Shown: one piece after another, positions 38,376-47,740 of the stretch
Layout: each line of letters opens with the position of its first letter
Numbering within the stretch: position 1 is the first letter of the stretch
DNA from: Methanobrevibacter sp.
GTDB taxonomy: Archaea; Methanobacteriota; Methanobacteria; Methanobacteriales; Methanobacteriaceae
Direction of reading: 5' to 3'
Length of the DNA: 52,132 nt
Assembly (NCBI RefSeq): GCF_017468685.1
Contig: NZ_JAFUHT010000036.1
Coordinates: 1-52,132, forward strand
Translations under genes and position numbers: made by a program
Notes under the pieces: model-generated
What the model was told of the DNA's origin: nothing
Database searches by the model: none
The model's input: the letters and a program-made list of their open reading frames with translations, nothing else

Positions 38376-39422
38376 ATGACTGCTAAGGTTCCAAGTGTTA
38401 ATATTTTTTTAAAGAAAACACAATTGATTAACAGACCGGGAATGAGTGGTAAAATTGCAGTGATTGGTGCTTTTGATTCCACTGAAACTGACCCGCAATT
38501 GTTTGCTACTGTTGGTGATGCTCAGGAAGCATTTGGTACTGACACATCTTATAATGGTTGTGCGGTAGTTCCTTATTTGTTTAAAGGTGCATCTAGTCTT
38601 TTATGTGTTAATGTAACTACAAAAGAAGGTCAAACTGTACATAAAGACATTACTGTTGATAATTTAACCAGTTCTTTGGCTAAAATTAAAGGTGAGGACT
38701 GGGATATATTATTTATTGCCGCTCCTTTATCTGATACTTTTATTCCAATGATTGACCAGTATTTACAAAAATGTTTCCAGATGAAATTCCCTGCTGGTTA
38801 TATCGGTGCTTTAACTGGTGTAAGTGATGATGCGAATGTTGCAAGTGCAGCGTTAGCAGGTGATTTCTGTTATGGTTTATTAACTCAACAATTCATTATT
38901 GGTGACTCTACTTTATCTGCATTGGAAAGTGCAGCATATTATTGTGGATTAGTCGCAGGTATGAATGTTGGTAATAGTTTCACCATGAAAACTGTTGAAG
39001 GGATTACCGGTGTAACTCCTGAGTTAAGTTTTGAAACTGGTGGAAGCGGTAAAAAGTTATTGGAAGCAGGTATTACTACTGTTAAATGTCAAGACCGTGC
39101 TAATGACCGTTATGTTGTTATGAATAGTGAGCAACCAAACGGTTATGACTTGTATATTAATCGTGTAAGGGATTATGTGGTGAAACAATTTGCATTACAT
39201 GAGTTCCTTGGTGATAAAAACAAACCTAAGACTTTGAATGAAATTAAGCAAGAAGTGGACCGTGTTAAAGACTTATGCGTTAATACATTAGATTTATTAG
39301 AGGACATTAATTATAGTGTTGCTAAAACTGATGTTGATTGCGTGGAAGTTTATATTGACAGTCTCTTGTTTGCTGGTGTCATTACAACTATTAATGTGTA
39401 TGTTAGAATCGAGGTTGAATAA
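38376..39422 (+). CDS. Tail sheath protein
   Basis: 348 residues. Starts VPSVNIFLKKTQLINRPGMSG; contains GKIAVIGAFDSTETDP, ATVGDAQEAFG and a C-terminal RYVVMNSEQPNG, DLYINRVRDYVVKQF with the MKTVEGITGVTPEL motif. These are features of contractile-tail sheath proteins, and the tube gene follows 2 nt later. Presence of a sheath implies a myovirus-like contractile tail. Short for the family (often 350-480), a minimal version. Confidence 0.8.
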   Translation: MTAKVPSVNIFLKKTQLINRPGMSGKIAVIGAFDSTETDPQLFATVGDAQEAFGTDTSYNGCAVVPYLFKGASSLLCVNVTTKEGQTVHKDITVDNLTSSLAKIKGEDWDILFIAAPLSDTFIPMIDQYLQKCFQMKFPAGYIGALTGVSDDANVASAALAGDFCYGLLTQQFIIGDSTLSALESAAYYCGLVAGMNVGNSFTMKTVEGITGVTPELSFETGGSGKKLLEAGITTVKCQDRANDRYVVMNSEQPNGYDLYINRVRDYVVKQFALHEFLGDKNKPKTLNEIKQEVDRVKDLCVNTLDLLEDINYSVAKTDVDCVEVYIDSLLFAGVITTINVYVRIEVE

Positions 39423-39424
39423 GT

Positions 39425-39820
39425 ATGGCTGATAAGGAAGTTATTATTAAAGGTAAAAAGATGATGTACGGTACAGGGATTAAAGCATCTCCTGAAACTA
39501 ACTCATCAAGTACATCAACTTTTGATGGTGTCATTACTCAGGGTTCTGATAAAATACCATGGTCTATTGAGATTTCAAAGGTTAGGTATGAGGATATGGC
39601 AACTCATAAGGAATTGTCTGAAACTGTTGAGGGTATGTTAGCTAAACCTGAGATGGTTACTGTCCGTGAGACTATTCAAGCGGGTGACGAGGTTTATACT
39701 GTTGTGGATAATTTCTATGATTGTTTAACTGATGGTAATGACTATGAGATTAATCCTGATGAGCAGACTGTTGAGAATTTGAAGTTCCGTGCTGCTCGTA
39801 GGGAAAGGAAGTATGAATAA
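39425..39820 (+). CDS. Tail tube protein
   Basis: 131 residues. Mostly beta strands: KEVIIKGKKMMYGTG, GSDKIPWSIEISKVRYED, VTVRETIQAGDEVYTV. Follows the sheath directly and ends in a strong hairpin terminator, as expected for an abundant structural pair. Assigned from order and beta-rich tube-like pattern. Confidence 0.7.
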   Translation: MADKEVIIKGKKMMYGTGIKASPETNSSSTSTFDGVITQGSDKIPWSIEISKVRYEDMATHKELSETVEGMLAKPEMVTVRETIQAGDEVYTVVDNFYDCLTDGNDYEINPDEQTVENLKFRAARRERKYE

Positions 39821-39858
39821 GAAACACTTTTTTTGGTGTTTCTTAAAATATTTTTTTT
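39819..39858 (+). terminator. Terminator after tube gene
   Basis: AAGAAACAC (39819-39827) pairs perfectly with GTGTTTCTT (39836-39844); T8 at 39851-39858. The stem starts within the stop codon. A 150-bp gap with TATA-like elements (GTATACATA at 39882) follows before the next gene. Confidence 0.7.
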
Positions 39859-40007
39859 AAACTTTTTTTCTTATATGTTTAGTATACATATTTTTTTTAT
39901 TTTTATATGATTATTTAGAGTATATCAACGATAATGGAATTGTCTTTTAATTAAAACAAGACATCACGATTAACAATTAACTTTAATCAAATGGAGGATT
40001 AATATTT

Positions 40008-40418
40008 ATGGCAAAGAAAACTAAACAAGAAAAAGAATTAGAATACCTTTCACAAGAAGAGGAAATATACGATTTAGATGTATTAATACTTGAAGGCAAA
40101 GACACCAAAATCGACATCACAGTCGATTTCCCAACCAAAAATGGAATAAAAAAAGTCGGAGCACAAATAAGACCAGTTACAATAGAGGAATGGAATAAAT
40201 CAGTCTTAACATTCAAAAGAAAAAAAACTGATTTAACAAATCTCATACTCAGCAAATGCTTATTCAAAAGAGATGGATCAGAATTCCCAAAAGACCTCAT
40301 CTCATCAATGCCTGGTGGTGTGGCAGATAATATTTTCAAACTAATCTGTGAAGTATCTGGAATCAAACAAGATGAGGCAGAGCAAAAAGAACTGGTTAAA
40401 GAATTGGTGGGGTTTTAG
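40008..40418 (+). CDS. Tail assembly chaperone, short form
   Basis: 136 residues with GGAGG at 39992-39996. Charged N-terminus, then KIDITVDFPTKNGIKKVGAQIRP, IEEWNKSVLTF and a helical end with KELVKELVGF. Lies immediately before the tape measure, where chaperones sit. Ends at TAG 40416-40418 after G4T4; a -1 shift gives a longer form (next entry). Confidence 0.75.
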   Translation: MAKKTKQEKELEYLSQEEEIYDLDVLILEGKDTKIDITVDFPTKNGIKKVGAQIRPVTIEEWNKSVLTFKRKKTDLTNLILSKCLFKRDGSEFPKDLISSMPGGVADNIFKLICEVSGIKQDEAEQKELVKELVGF

Positions 40419-40591
40419 ATATTGAAAACGGACAGTATGGTTACTTGTCAGAATTATACTTGTCCGGTTACAAGCTAAACAATGGTGAAATGCGTGGTTT
40501 AACACCATTACAAGTTTCAAGTATTCATGCAATGAGAACAGTTGTTTGGAAATTTAAATCCAAACAAGATGCAATATTAACGGTAGGTTAA
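40409..40591 (+). CDS. Chaperone extension read by -1 frameshift
   Basis: The heptamer GGGGTTT (40409-40415) lies at the end of the short form. A -1 slip enters a frame open from 40415 to TAA 40589-40591, adding 58 residues: LDIENGQYGYLSELYLSGY..., VSSIHAMRTVVWKF. That frame has no start codon with a ribosome binding site near its beginning. GGG can re-pair fully after the slip; TTT re-pairs to GTT with one mismatch, so the site is not a textbook heptamer. Fused product about 194 residues, like gpG-gpGT. Confidence 0.7.
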   Translation, partial: GVLDIENGQYGYLSELYLSGYKLNNGEMRGLTPLQVSSIHAMRTVVWKFKSKQDAILTVG

Positions 40592-40596
40592 AAGTT

Positions 40597-42711
40597 ATGG
40601 CTACAAATGAGTTAAATATTCGGATTAATACGGAAGCGGATAAAACACCGATTACTGATTTGTCAAGTGCAGTTCAAGAGTTGCAAGCTAATGCTGACAG
40701 TGCAAGTGCCAGTATGTCCGAATTATCATCTGGTGTTGATGAGATAGGTACTGCATCTGATAGTGCAAGCACATCTTTGGAAGATGCGGCTACAAGTGCA
40801 GATGAGTTAAGTAGCAGTACAAGTTCAATTGACAGTTCAGGATTAGATGATGCCGGTACAAGTGCAGATGCATTAGGTGATAGTCTTGATAATGCACAAA
40901 CTGAGTCTGATGAGTTAAATCAAAGTCTTGGTGTAATTGAAGGTGCAAGTCTGCTTGGTGCTGCTGAGCAGATTAGTGGTATTGCTGCGGAGGCAGAGGG
41001 TTTAAGTCAAGAGATGAATACTGCATCAATTACCGTTGGTCAATTGGCTACTCAGACAGGTATTGCAGAACCACAACTCCGGAGTATGATTTCATATATC
41101 AGTAATGCTACATTCCCACAGGAAGAGGCAATGATGTATGTCAAGTCATTGGACCAGATTGGAGTTTCAAGTGGTAACCTTGCACAATCTGCTACTGACT
41201 TGGATAAGATTAATGATGCTTTTGGAATGGGTGCCGGTCGTGTAAATAGTCTCGGTCAAGAGTTAAGTGTTCTTGGTGTAGATATGAATAATGTTTCATC
41301 AAGTTTTAATGCACTGGCTTATGCTAATTCAAACACTGTTGGTGGAATGGACAACTATTATAATTTCCTCCGTAAATATGATGCACAATTTAAAGAATTA
41401 GGGTTCAATGTAGACCAAGCATCAGTAATCATTGCCGGTGCAACACAAAAATTCGGTGGTGGAAAAGCAGCACTGTCAGGATTAAATGAGGCATTGAAAG
41501 AATCCAACGGTGATACCAGGGCATTAGAACAAGCATTAGGATTACAAGCAGGAAGTATTGAAAATGCAACACAACTAACCGGACAATATGAAGGACAATT
41601 ACAAGAACTAGCAAATGAGGAAGCAGAACACAAAACCCTTGTGGACCAATTAGGCGCAGCATGGGAAGATATGAGCTTAACATTTGCACCAATCATTTCA
41701 CCCTTAACAAGTGTAATAGGATTATTAGGTCAAGTCGGTAGTTTCGCAGTTGGAATAAATGGTATTATCACATTACTGCAAACTTTCGGATTAACAAGTA
41801 AAATCGCAGCGGCAGGACAATGGTTATTAAATGCTGCAATGTCAGCGAATCCAGTTATGATTGTTGCATTAGCAATCGCATTTCTGATAGGATTACTTGT
41901 TTACTTATACTTTAATAATGAGCAAGTACGGAATGCTGTAAATAATCTTGGTGCAACATTTGTTATGGTTGGGCAAATCATATACACCACAGTTGCTAAT
42001 TTTGTCAATTGGATCATATCTGGTTTGCAACAAGTATGGACTTATATCACAACACTTGGTGGTTTACTACCTGCAAATGTAGAATTAACCGGAAATCAAG
42101 TAATGGATACAATTATCCGTGTATTAGCATTTATCGCAACATTACCTGCACAATTAGGAATAATATTTATTAATGTCCTTGCACGAGCATTAGGTTTCGG
42201 TAATAATTTCAGTCAAAGAATGATAAACGGAGCAGTTAATGCAGTCAATGGATTCATGTCATGGATAAGTTCATTACCTGGAAGATTATTAGGTGAGTTA
42301 AATAAGATGTTGCAAATGGCATCAGATTTCGCAATGAGAATTGCAAACATCTTAACTGCTGGTGGTGCTGGAATGGTTATCGGTTGGATTACTGGTTCAG
42401 GTGAGCATTCACCGGGTCTTATGTATGATGCATTTGAAGGCGAATTAAAAGCAATGGAAGATGCACCAAGACGATTTAATTTTGATATGGGTTCTGTTGC
42501 AAGGAATATGGTTAATAGTTTTGGAACTCCAACATTTGATTTCAATACAACTGCTAATGGTACTGGTTCTGATGATAACAGTCAAGGCACAACAGTGAAT
42601 TTAACATTAAACATTGGTAGTGTTGATAAACAGGAAAGAGTTGATGAAATAATTGGTGTTATACGGGATTATTTCATGTGGAATAATACAACTGCCGGAA
42701 GGAGTGTGTAG
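40597..42711 (+). CDS. Tail tape measure protein
   Basis: 704 residues. Ser/Asp/Ala-rich coiled N-terminal third (SADELSSSTSSIDSSGLDD), a phage-tail-related helical core (SASITVGQLATQTGIAEPQ), hydrophobic membrane-penetrating helices at about 370-440 (MSANPVMIVALAIAFLIGLL) and a glycine-rich C-terminal region with GSGEHSPGLMYDAFEGEL. At about 1.5 angstrom per residue the tail would be near 0.1 micrometre, a rule of thumb only. Confidence 0.88.
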   Translation: MATNELNIRINTEADKTPITDLSSAVQELQANADSASASMSELSSGVDEIGTASDSASTSLEDAATSADELSSSTSSIDSSGLDDAGTSADALGDSLDNAQTESDELNQSLGVIEGASLLGAAEQISGIAAEAEGLSQEMNTASITVGQLATQTGIAEPQLRSMISYISNATFPQEEAMMYVKSLDQIGVSSGNLAQSATDLDKINDAFGMGAGRVNSLGQELSVLGVDMNNVSSSFNALAYANSNTVGGMDNYYNFLRKYDAQFKELGFNVDQASVIIAGATQKFGGGKAALSGLNEALKESNGDTRALEQALGLQAGSIENATQLTGQYEGQLQELANEEAEHKTLVDQLGAAWEDMSLTFAPIISPLTSVIGLLGQVGSFAVGINGIITLLQTFGLTSKIAAAGQWLLNAAMSANPVMIVALAIAFLIGLLVYLYFNNEQVRNAVNNLGATFVMVGQIIYTTVANFVNWIISGLQQVWTYITTLGGLLPANVELTGNQVMDTIIRVLAFIATLPAQLGIIFINVLARALGFGNNFSQRMINGAVNAVNGFMSWISSLPGRLLGELNKMLQMASDFAMRIANILTAGGAGMVIGWITGSGEHSPGLMYDAFEGELKAMEDAPRRFNFDMGSVARNMVNSFGTPTFDFNTTANGTGSDDNSQGTTVNLTLNIGSVDKQERVDEIIGVIRDYFMWNNTTAGRSV

Positions 42712-42714
42712 ATT

Positions 42715-43494
42715 ATGAATTATTTTAAAATTTTAGCTAAAAACCTTGTTGTTAATAATGATGTGAGTAATGCAATTAACTTGCATGTTATTAGTGATAA
42801 TGGTTTTAATGTTAAACCTGATTTGAATATTAATATCACTGATTTAAACCGTGATGTTAATACTGGTTTACTGTATAAGCATTTTTTTAATAACGGCAGT
42901 ACAGGTATAACTTTTGAAATTGAAGTTATCATTGGTCGTGATGAGTTATGGAATAATGTTAAGGTTACTAAACAATTATCTGATTGGATTAATAATATGG
43001 AACCGATTTGGGTTGTTACTGATGCTATTGACATTCCCAATGATACTTACATTATTATTGGTAATGATTCAAGGAAACAGGTTTATGATACTCATACTGT
43101 TTGGAAATTAAAGTTTATAACTTACACTCCATTAGTGACTTATAAATATAAAAACACTAATACTAATGTTTTAAAAGCATTAAAGAAGTTTGAAACTGCA
43201 AAATTACATTCAACTCCATCATGGAAGTTAAGTCAATGTAAAACAAAAAAATTGAAATATAAATTGAAAAATAAATGTGTTGGTTATCTGAATACTGTCT
43301 TGTCAAGCAAAGGGTATTTGTCCAAAAAGAAATATAAGGCAATGATTAAAAACGGCAAGGACACCACATTCACCAAGGACACTAAAAATGCAGTTAAGAA
43401 GTTTCAAAAGGCATATAATAAGAAAAAACCTAAAAAGAAACTCAAAGTCACTGGTAAGGTTAATGCTGCAACTTTAAAAGCATTATGCAAATAA
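42715..43494 (+). CDS. Tail protein with peptidoglycan-binding-like domain
   Basis: 259 residues. The first 140 are beta-rich (INITDLNRDVNTGLLYKHFF; TFEIEVIIGRDELWN), like the XkdP-type protein next to the tape measure. The C-terminal 65 are a very basic PG_binding_1-like domain: VGYLNTVLSSKGYLSKKKY, TKDTKNAVKKFQKAYNKK, VNAATLKALCK. In a host with pseudomurein it probably binds that polymer. Upstream ribosome binding site GGAG. Confidence 0.75.
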   Translation: MNYFKILAKNLVVNNDVSNAINLHVISDNGFNVKPDLNINITDLNRDVNTGLLYKHFFNNGSTGITFEIEVIIGRDELWNNVKVTKQLSDWINNMEPIWVVTDAIDIPNDTYIIIGNDSRKQVYDTHTVWKLKFITYTPLVTYKYKNTNTNVLKALKKFETAKLHSTPSWKLSQCKTKKLKYKLKNKCVGYLNTVLSSKGYLSKKKYKAMIKNGKDTTFTKDTKNAVKKFQKAYNKKKPKKKLKVTGKVNAATLKALCK

Positions 43495-43511
43495 GGGTGG
43501 TGTAAAGGTTT

Positions 43512-45926
43512 ATGGCTTTAACAAAAACAGTTGAAAAAACTTATTATAATGTTAATCTCGTGCAAAACCAGTCTTATATTCTCATTGGTAGAATGGTAAA
43601 TGCAAATGCATTACACTTAACTAAAAATGCAATAAATGGTATGAATAATATTCATTGGAGCAAATATCAGATAAAAGAAACTGATATGCGACAAAAAACT
43701 GCAACATTCACCAGTCCACAATATCTTGACCTGACAACCGGTGTTTTCTGTGTAATGATTATTTCACCTTATCATGAAAACTTTGGAGGATTAATCCTGA
43801 AAGTCGATTATGATGAGGACACTGGTTTATATGAATATCAATGTCAAGACTGGTCCCGTAAATATCAAGGCAAGTTTGAATTAGTGAAAGGAAATGCCAA
43901 ACAGACTTATTACCAAGTATTAATCTTTTTAATGACTGGTGGACGAGTAGGCATTAACAAAGCAAGCACTAAAACAAGGAAAAATCCTGCATGGAAAGAA
44001 ACATTATCCGGTCTGAAACCATTGACAATGTATGATCAAGGGTTCTGGAATAATGGTATTAAAGGCAATGTAATGAAAAATACCAGTAGGTTAATTATCC
44101 GTAACACTACCTATATTGAAGCTATAAGGGATATTATCTTTGCAAGTGGCCATTACATTGATGTTTATTTTGACCAGTATGGAATATTACATATTGAACC
44201 ATTCAGCAAGGCAGATTGGTTAAGTGGTGGATTATACTTAACAACCGCAGAGGTTGCTAATAGGAAATTCACATTTGACACAACAAACATCATAACTGGT
44301 GTGCAGGTAAACCGCAATGATGATTTGAAAGTTAATAAGTTCTATTCCAGTCAAACATTACTTAAATTAGATTTATCTGCATTCTTTGGTGACATATCAA
44401 CCAGTATTAATAACCCAAATGAAACCACTAAGATTAAAAAAACGGTTACTTCAACAAAAACCGTGGGAAAAGAAGGGTCAGGCATTCATGTATACATGAA
44501 TACTGATAATATTAATAGCAAAAGTGCTGATAAAAAACTCATGAATGACATTGCCAAACTCCTCAGGAAAAGAGGATATAAGGTAACTGTCGGTGGAATA
44601 GGACCAAGTACACATTACAATGACATTACCAAAGTTAAAAAGAACGGTATTTATTTCACATTATATGGCGGATTATGTGCCGGAACACTTAAAGAGCAAT
44701 GTTACAGCAGTCATTATCATAACATCTTAAAGAAACGAAATGCCAGTATGGTTATCGGACATTTAGAAAGACCCGGTGGTGCTAAACTAAACGATAAATT
44801 AACATGGCTTGTCCGTGCTCATGATGACAATTTTTCACCTTCAAGTTTTAAAGGTTGGAGTAATCCTCGTAAAAAACTATTAAATGCAGGTATAGGTATT
44901 GCTAATGGTAAGAATGCAAAAGAAATTGCAGCTCATTTCCCTGGTTTCAAAAAGAATAATCCAACTGCAAAAACTAAAACAACTAAAACTGTTGTTTCCA
45001 GTAATGTTGCAAATAATGTTGCTTTGGAAAAAGCTAAGGCATCTGAGCAGATTCAAGATAGTGTCCGTGACTTGCTGAAATTAAGCATTACTGTTCCGTT
45101 GGGAAATCCGGTTTTAAAGAATGTGCATACCAACATGTTTTTATGGACTGAATTGCCACAAGAGTTTGATTTAAGTAATTTCACAACTATTGCAAGTGTT
45201 TTAAACAGTAGTTATTCTAGATTTAGCGGTTATCAATTAAACAGATGGTATATTGAAGGCACAACCATTAACAATGATGGTAATAAATTCACAATGGATT
45301 TAGAGTTAAACCCGTTCGGAAGTTCAATCAGTAAGTATAAGGATAATTACAGGGCATTTCTGAAAGCATATGATGATGCAGTGAATAAGAATAATAAATC
45401 TAATAAAACTACATCACAGAGTAAGAAAACTAAGGTTAAAAAAGATAATGGTCTAAGCAAAAGAAGTGATGGTAAAGGACATTGTCATGACAGTTATTAT
45501 CTTGCGACAAAATCCGGTAGAATTAACATTAGTAAATTACTGAATAAATCAGAATCTAAACTTGCTCAGGGAACCATTGGTAAAACCGGAACCAATTATC
45601 ATAAGTTTGTTAAGAAATGCAAAACTGCAAAGGAAGTTTATAAAAAATTATGCACTATTATTCCAACAACAGTTCCATCTTATAATGATTGCAAGTACAA
45701 ATGTGCATCTGATGCTTTCAAACACCCAAAGAGTTTAAATTGTGCTGAAAGAGCAAGATTGTTCAAGGCATGTTGTGATGTGCAGAATATACCTTGTGTT
45801 ATTTACCATGTTGAAGGTCATTATCTAAATGGTGTTAAAATAGGTGGTAAATGGAAAACTGCCGACTTGTGTTATAGATCAGGAATTCGTCATAAGGAAT
45901 ACAACGGTGCAAAATTTAATAAATAA
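43512..45926 (+). CDS. Baseplate hub with fused pseudomurein peptidase
   Basis: 804 residues. Hub (XkdQ-like) segments flank an insertion: about 1-310 and 500-640 (YIEAIRDIIFASGHYIDVYF; GYQLNRWYIEGTTIN, FTMDLELNPFGSS). The insert, about 320-485, begins SGIHVYMNTDNINSKSADKK and includes GGLCAGTLKEQCYSSHY. The C-terminal approximately 140 residues form a transglutaminase-like cysteine peptidase with Cys744 (NCAERARL), His770 (EGHYLNG) and Asp785 (KTADLCY), the triad of PeiW/PeiP-type enzymes. It probably opens the wall at the tail tip during entry, independently of the lysin at 787. Confidence 0.82.
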   Translation: MALTKTVEKTYYNVNLVQNQSYILIGRMVNANALHLTKNAINGMNNIHWSKYQIKETDMRQKTATFTSPQYLDLTTGVFCVMIISPYHENFGGLILKVDYDEDTGLYEYQCQDWSRKYQGKFELVKGNAKQTYYQVLIFLMTGGRVGINKASTKTRKNPAWKETLSGLKPLTMYDQGFWNNGIKGNVMKNTSRLIIRNTTYIEAIRDIIFASGHYIDVYFDQYGILHIEPFSKADWLSGGLYLTTAEVANRKFTFDTTNIITGVQVNRNDDLKVNKFYSSQTLLKLDLSAFFGDISTSINNPNETTKIKKTVTSTKTVGKEGSGIHVYMNTDNINSKSADKKLMNDIAKLLRKRGYKVTVGGIGPSTHYNDITKVKKNGIYFTLYGGLCAGTLKEQCYSSHYHNILKKRNASMVIGHLERPGGAKLNDKLTWLVRAHDDNFSPSSFKGWSNPRKKLLNAGIGIANGKNAKEIAAHFPGFKKNNPTAKTKTTKTVVSSNVANNVALEKAKASEQIQDSVRDLLKLSITVPLGNPVLKNVHTNMFLWTELPQEFDLSNFTTIASVLNSSYSRFSGYQLNRWYIEGTTINNDGNKFTMDLELNPFGSSISKYKDNYRAFLKAYDDAVNKNNKSNKTTSQSKKTKVKKDNGLSKRSDGKGHCHDSYYLATKSGRINISKLLNKSESKLAQGTIGKTGTNYHKFVKKCKTAKEVYKKLCTIIPTTVPSYNDCKYKCASDAFKHPKSLNCAERARLFKACCDVQNIPCVIYHVEGHYLNGVKIGGKWKTADLCYRSGIRHKEYNGAKFNK

Positions 45927-45949
45927 TGAAAAGTGAGGTTGCATAGTAT

Positions 45950-46174
45950 ATGTTTGATAAAGATGTTGTTAAAAGGGAACTTAGAGACAAAGTTATTGTT
46001 AAAGAAACTGGTTCTGTTGATTTAGATGAGGTTGTTGAAAACTATGAGGTTGTTGATGGTTTTTATGTATTCCGCATTGGTGAGGACGGACATATTTTCC
46101 AAAACAATAATTTTGTTGAGTCTTGCCCTGGTTTATATGCCAGTGAACGAGGTGAGAATAGTGGAGGACATTGA
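45950..46174 (+). CDS. Small acidic tail-module protein
   Basis: Seventy-four residues (MFDKDVVKRELRDKVIVKE...). Acidic, beta-leaning. Lies between hub and gp25-like genes, the slot of XkdR-type proteins in PBSX-like tails, but no match is evident. Overlaps the next gene by 14 nt. Confidence 0.5.
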   Translation: MFDKDVVKRELRDKVIVKETGSVDLDEVVENYEVVDGFYVFRIGEDGHIFQNNNFVESCPGLYASERGENSGGH

Positions 46175-46562
46175 TGATTTAGGTACTGATTTCAACAATA
46201 ACTGGGAATTTAAAGATGGAGATTTAGTGTTGATTTCTGATGAGGATAATCTCGTTCAAAGTATTCTTAATCGTTTGAATAATAATCTGAATAGTCTTGG
46301 TTTATACTATATGGATTATGGGAGTGTTTTAACCGGTTTCATTGGTTGGAAACATGATAAAGATACTTTGGATTTCATGAAATTAGAAATTAGTAACTGT
46401 TTAGATGCAGAACCAAGGATTTTAAATTATGATATAGAGTTACAATATAATAGTGTTGGTGAAATCAACACCTATTTAACTTTATATTATGATGAGGACT
46501 CCGAATTTAATTTAAATCTTGTTATAAGTGAAGATGGTGGTGTGGACATTGCCAATAACTGA
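46161..46562 (+). CDS. Baseplate wedge protein (gp25/XkdS-like)
   Basis: 133 residues from GTG 46161, supported by GAGGTGA at 46149-46155. LGTDFNNNWEFKDGDLVLIS, SILNRLNNNLNSLG, DYGSVLTGFIGWKHD and ELQYNSVGEINTYLTLYY follow the gp25/gpW wedge layout. Overlaps the baseplate J gene. Confidence 0.72.
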   Translation: MEDIDDLGTDFNNNWEFKDGDLVLISDEDNLVQSILNRLNNNLNSLGLYYMDYGSVLTGFIGWKHDKDTLDFMKLEISNCLDAEPRILNYDIELQYNSVGEINTYLTLYYDEDSEFNLNLVISEDGGVDIANN

Positions 46563-47733
46563 TGAAAGTTTTTATAATATTGTCGGAAATGAAATAAGCA
46601 GAACTATTTTAGTTCAACAGATGATTGATTATTATAATGAAAAATTAGAAATCGGAGAAACTAAGGTAACTGATTTCAATGAGGGTTCTGAAATAAGAAA
46701 TCTTTTAGAATCCATAGCTGTTGATTTATATACTTTAATGGAAGACCAATATGAGTTATCTAAGATTGCATTCATAACAACCAGTTATGGTGAATGGTTA
46801 GATTTACACGGTGCTAATCCATTAATTAACTTGCCTCGTGATGAGGGTCAAGAGGCAATAGGTTTAGTGACATTCAGCATACCGGAAGCGGTAACTGAGG
46901 ATATTGTAATTCCTGAGGAAACTGTAATTGTTGATTCAGAACTCGGATTAGAATTTGAAACAGATACTGAATGCACAATTATCGCAGGTGACACATCAAG
47001 TGAAGTGTATTGTACTTGTTTAACTGTGGGAACCGAAGGGAATATCCCTGCTAATACTTTAACAGTTCTTGATGATGAGAATGTTGATGAAAGTGTAACA
47101 TGTACTAATCTTGAAGATTTTACGGGTGGAACTGATTATGAAGAGGACGATGTTTATCGTGAGAGATTATTAGGTTTCATTCGTCAGGACACTTTCGGCA
47201 GTCTTGGATATTATGAGAACCTTGCTGAGTCTGTTGATGGTGTGCATGATGTAAAACTCATTGATGATACAGATAACCAGGAACCGAAGTATACTAAAAT
47301 CGTATTGGTGAATGGTAATGTAAAAGAAACTCCTGAGGACATACTTATGCAGGTTCTTGTGCAGTTCACTATGGCTGAGAATATTGTACTTGATCATAAA
47401 TTTAGTGTTGATAAACCAACATATACGATGGTGAATTTAACTGTTAATCTTGATGTTGAAAACTTAATTGATAATAATCTTATTAAGGAATTATTAGGTT
47501 GTTATTTTGATGGTGGAACCACAAGTGATGGACTTGAATATACTGGTTTGTATATTGATGAGAGTTTAACTCGTAATGGTTTGTATTCAGCATTGCAGGA
47601 TTTGAATTTTGTTGAAGGTGTGCAATGTTTTGTTACTGGTGATACTGATGAGATTACAACAGTTAGTCCGGCAGCTAATGGTGTTTTAAGGTTAGGTACT
47701 GTTTTAATTAATCAAAATATTGTAGGAGCATAG
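46549..47733 (+). CDS. Baseplate J protein
   Basis: 394 residues from TTG 46549 (GGTGGTG at 46536-46542); ATG 46534 is the alternative. Helical start (SRTILVQQMIDYYNEKLEIG; EGSEIRNLLESIAVDLYTL), SYGEWLDLHGAN, then the Baseplate_J core (VGTEGNIPANTLTVLDDEN, GGTDYEEDDVYRERLLGFI, GYYENLAESVDGVHDVKL). Builds the wedge that connects hub to fibres. Another marker of a contractile tail. Confidence 0.85.
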   Translation: MPITDESFYNIVGNEISRTILVQQMIDYYNEKLEIGETKVTDFNEGSEIRNLLESIAVDLYTLMEDQYELSKIAFITTSYGEWLDLHGANPLINLPRDEGQEAIGLVTFSIPEAVTEDIVIPEETVIVDSELGLEFETDTECTIIAGDTSSEVYCTCLTVGTEGNIPANTLTVLDDENVDESVTCTNLEDFTGGTDYEEDDVYRERLLGFIRQDTFGSLGYYENLAESVDGVHDVKLIDDTDNQEPKYTKIVLVNGNVKETPEDILMQVLVQFTMAENIVLDHKFSVDKPTYTMVNLTVNLDVENLIDNNLIKELLGCYFDGGTTSDGLEYTGLYIDESLTRNGLYSALQDLNFVEGVQCFVTGDTDEITTVSPAANGVLRLGTVLINQNIVGA

Positions 47734-47740
47734 GGATATT

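Noticed and set aside
41358-41696. Minus-strand frames of about 90-110 codons
   Set aside because: Both lie inside the tape measure gene and result from its Ala/Gly/Asn-rich codons.
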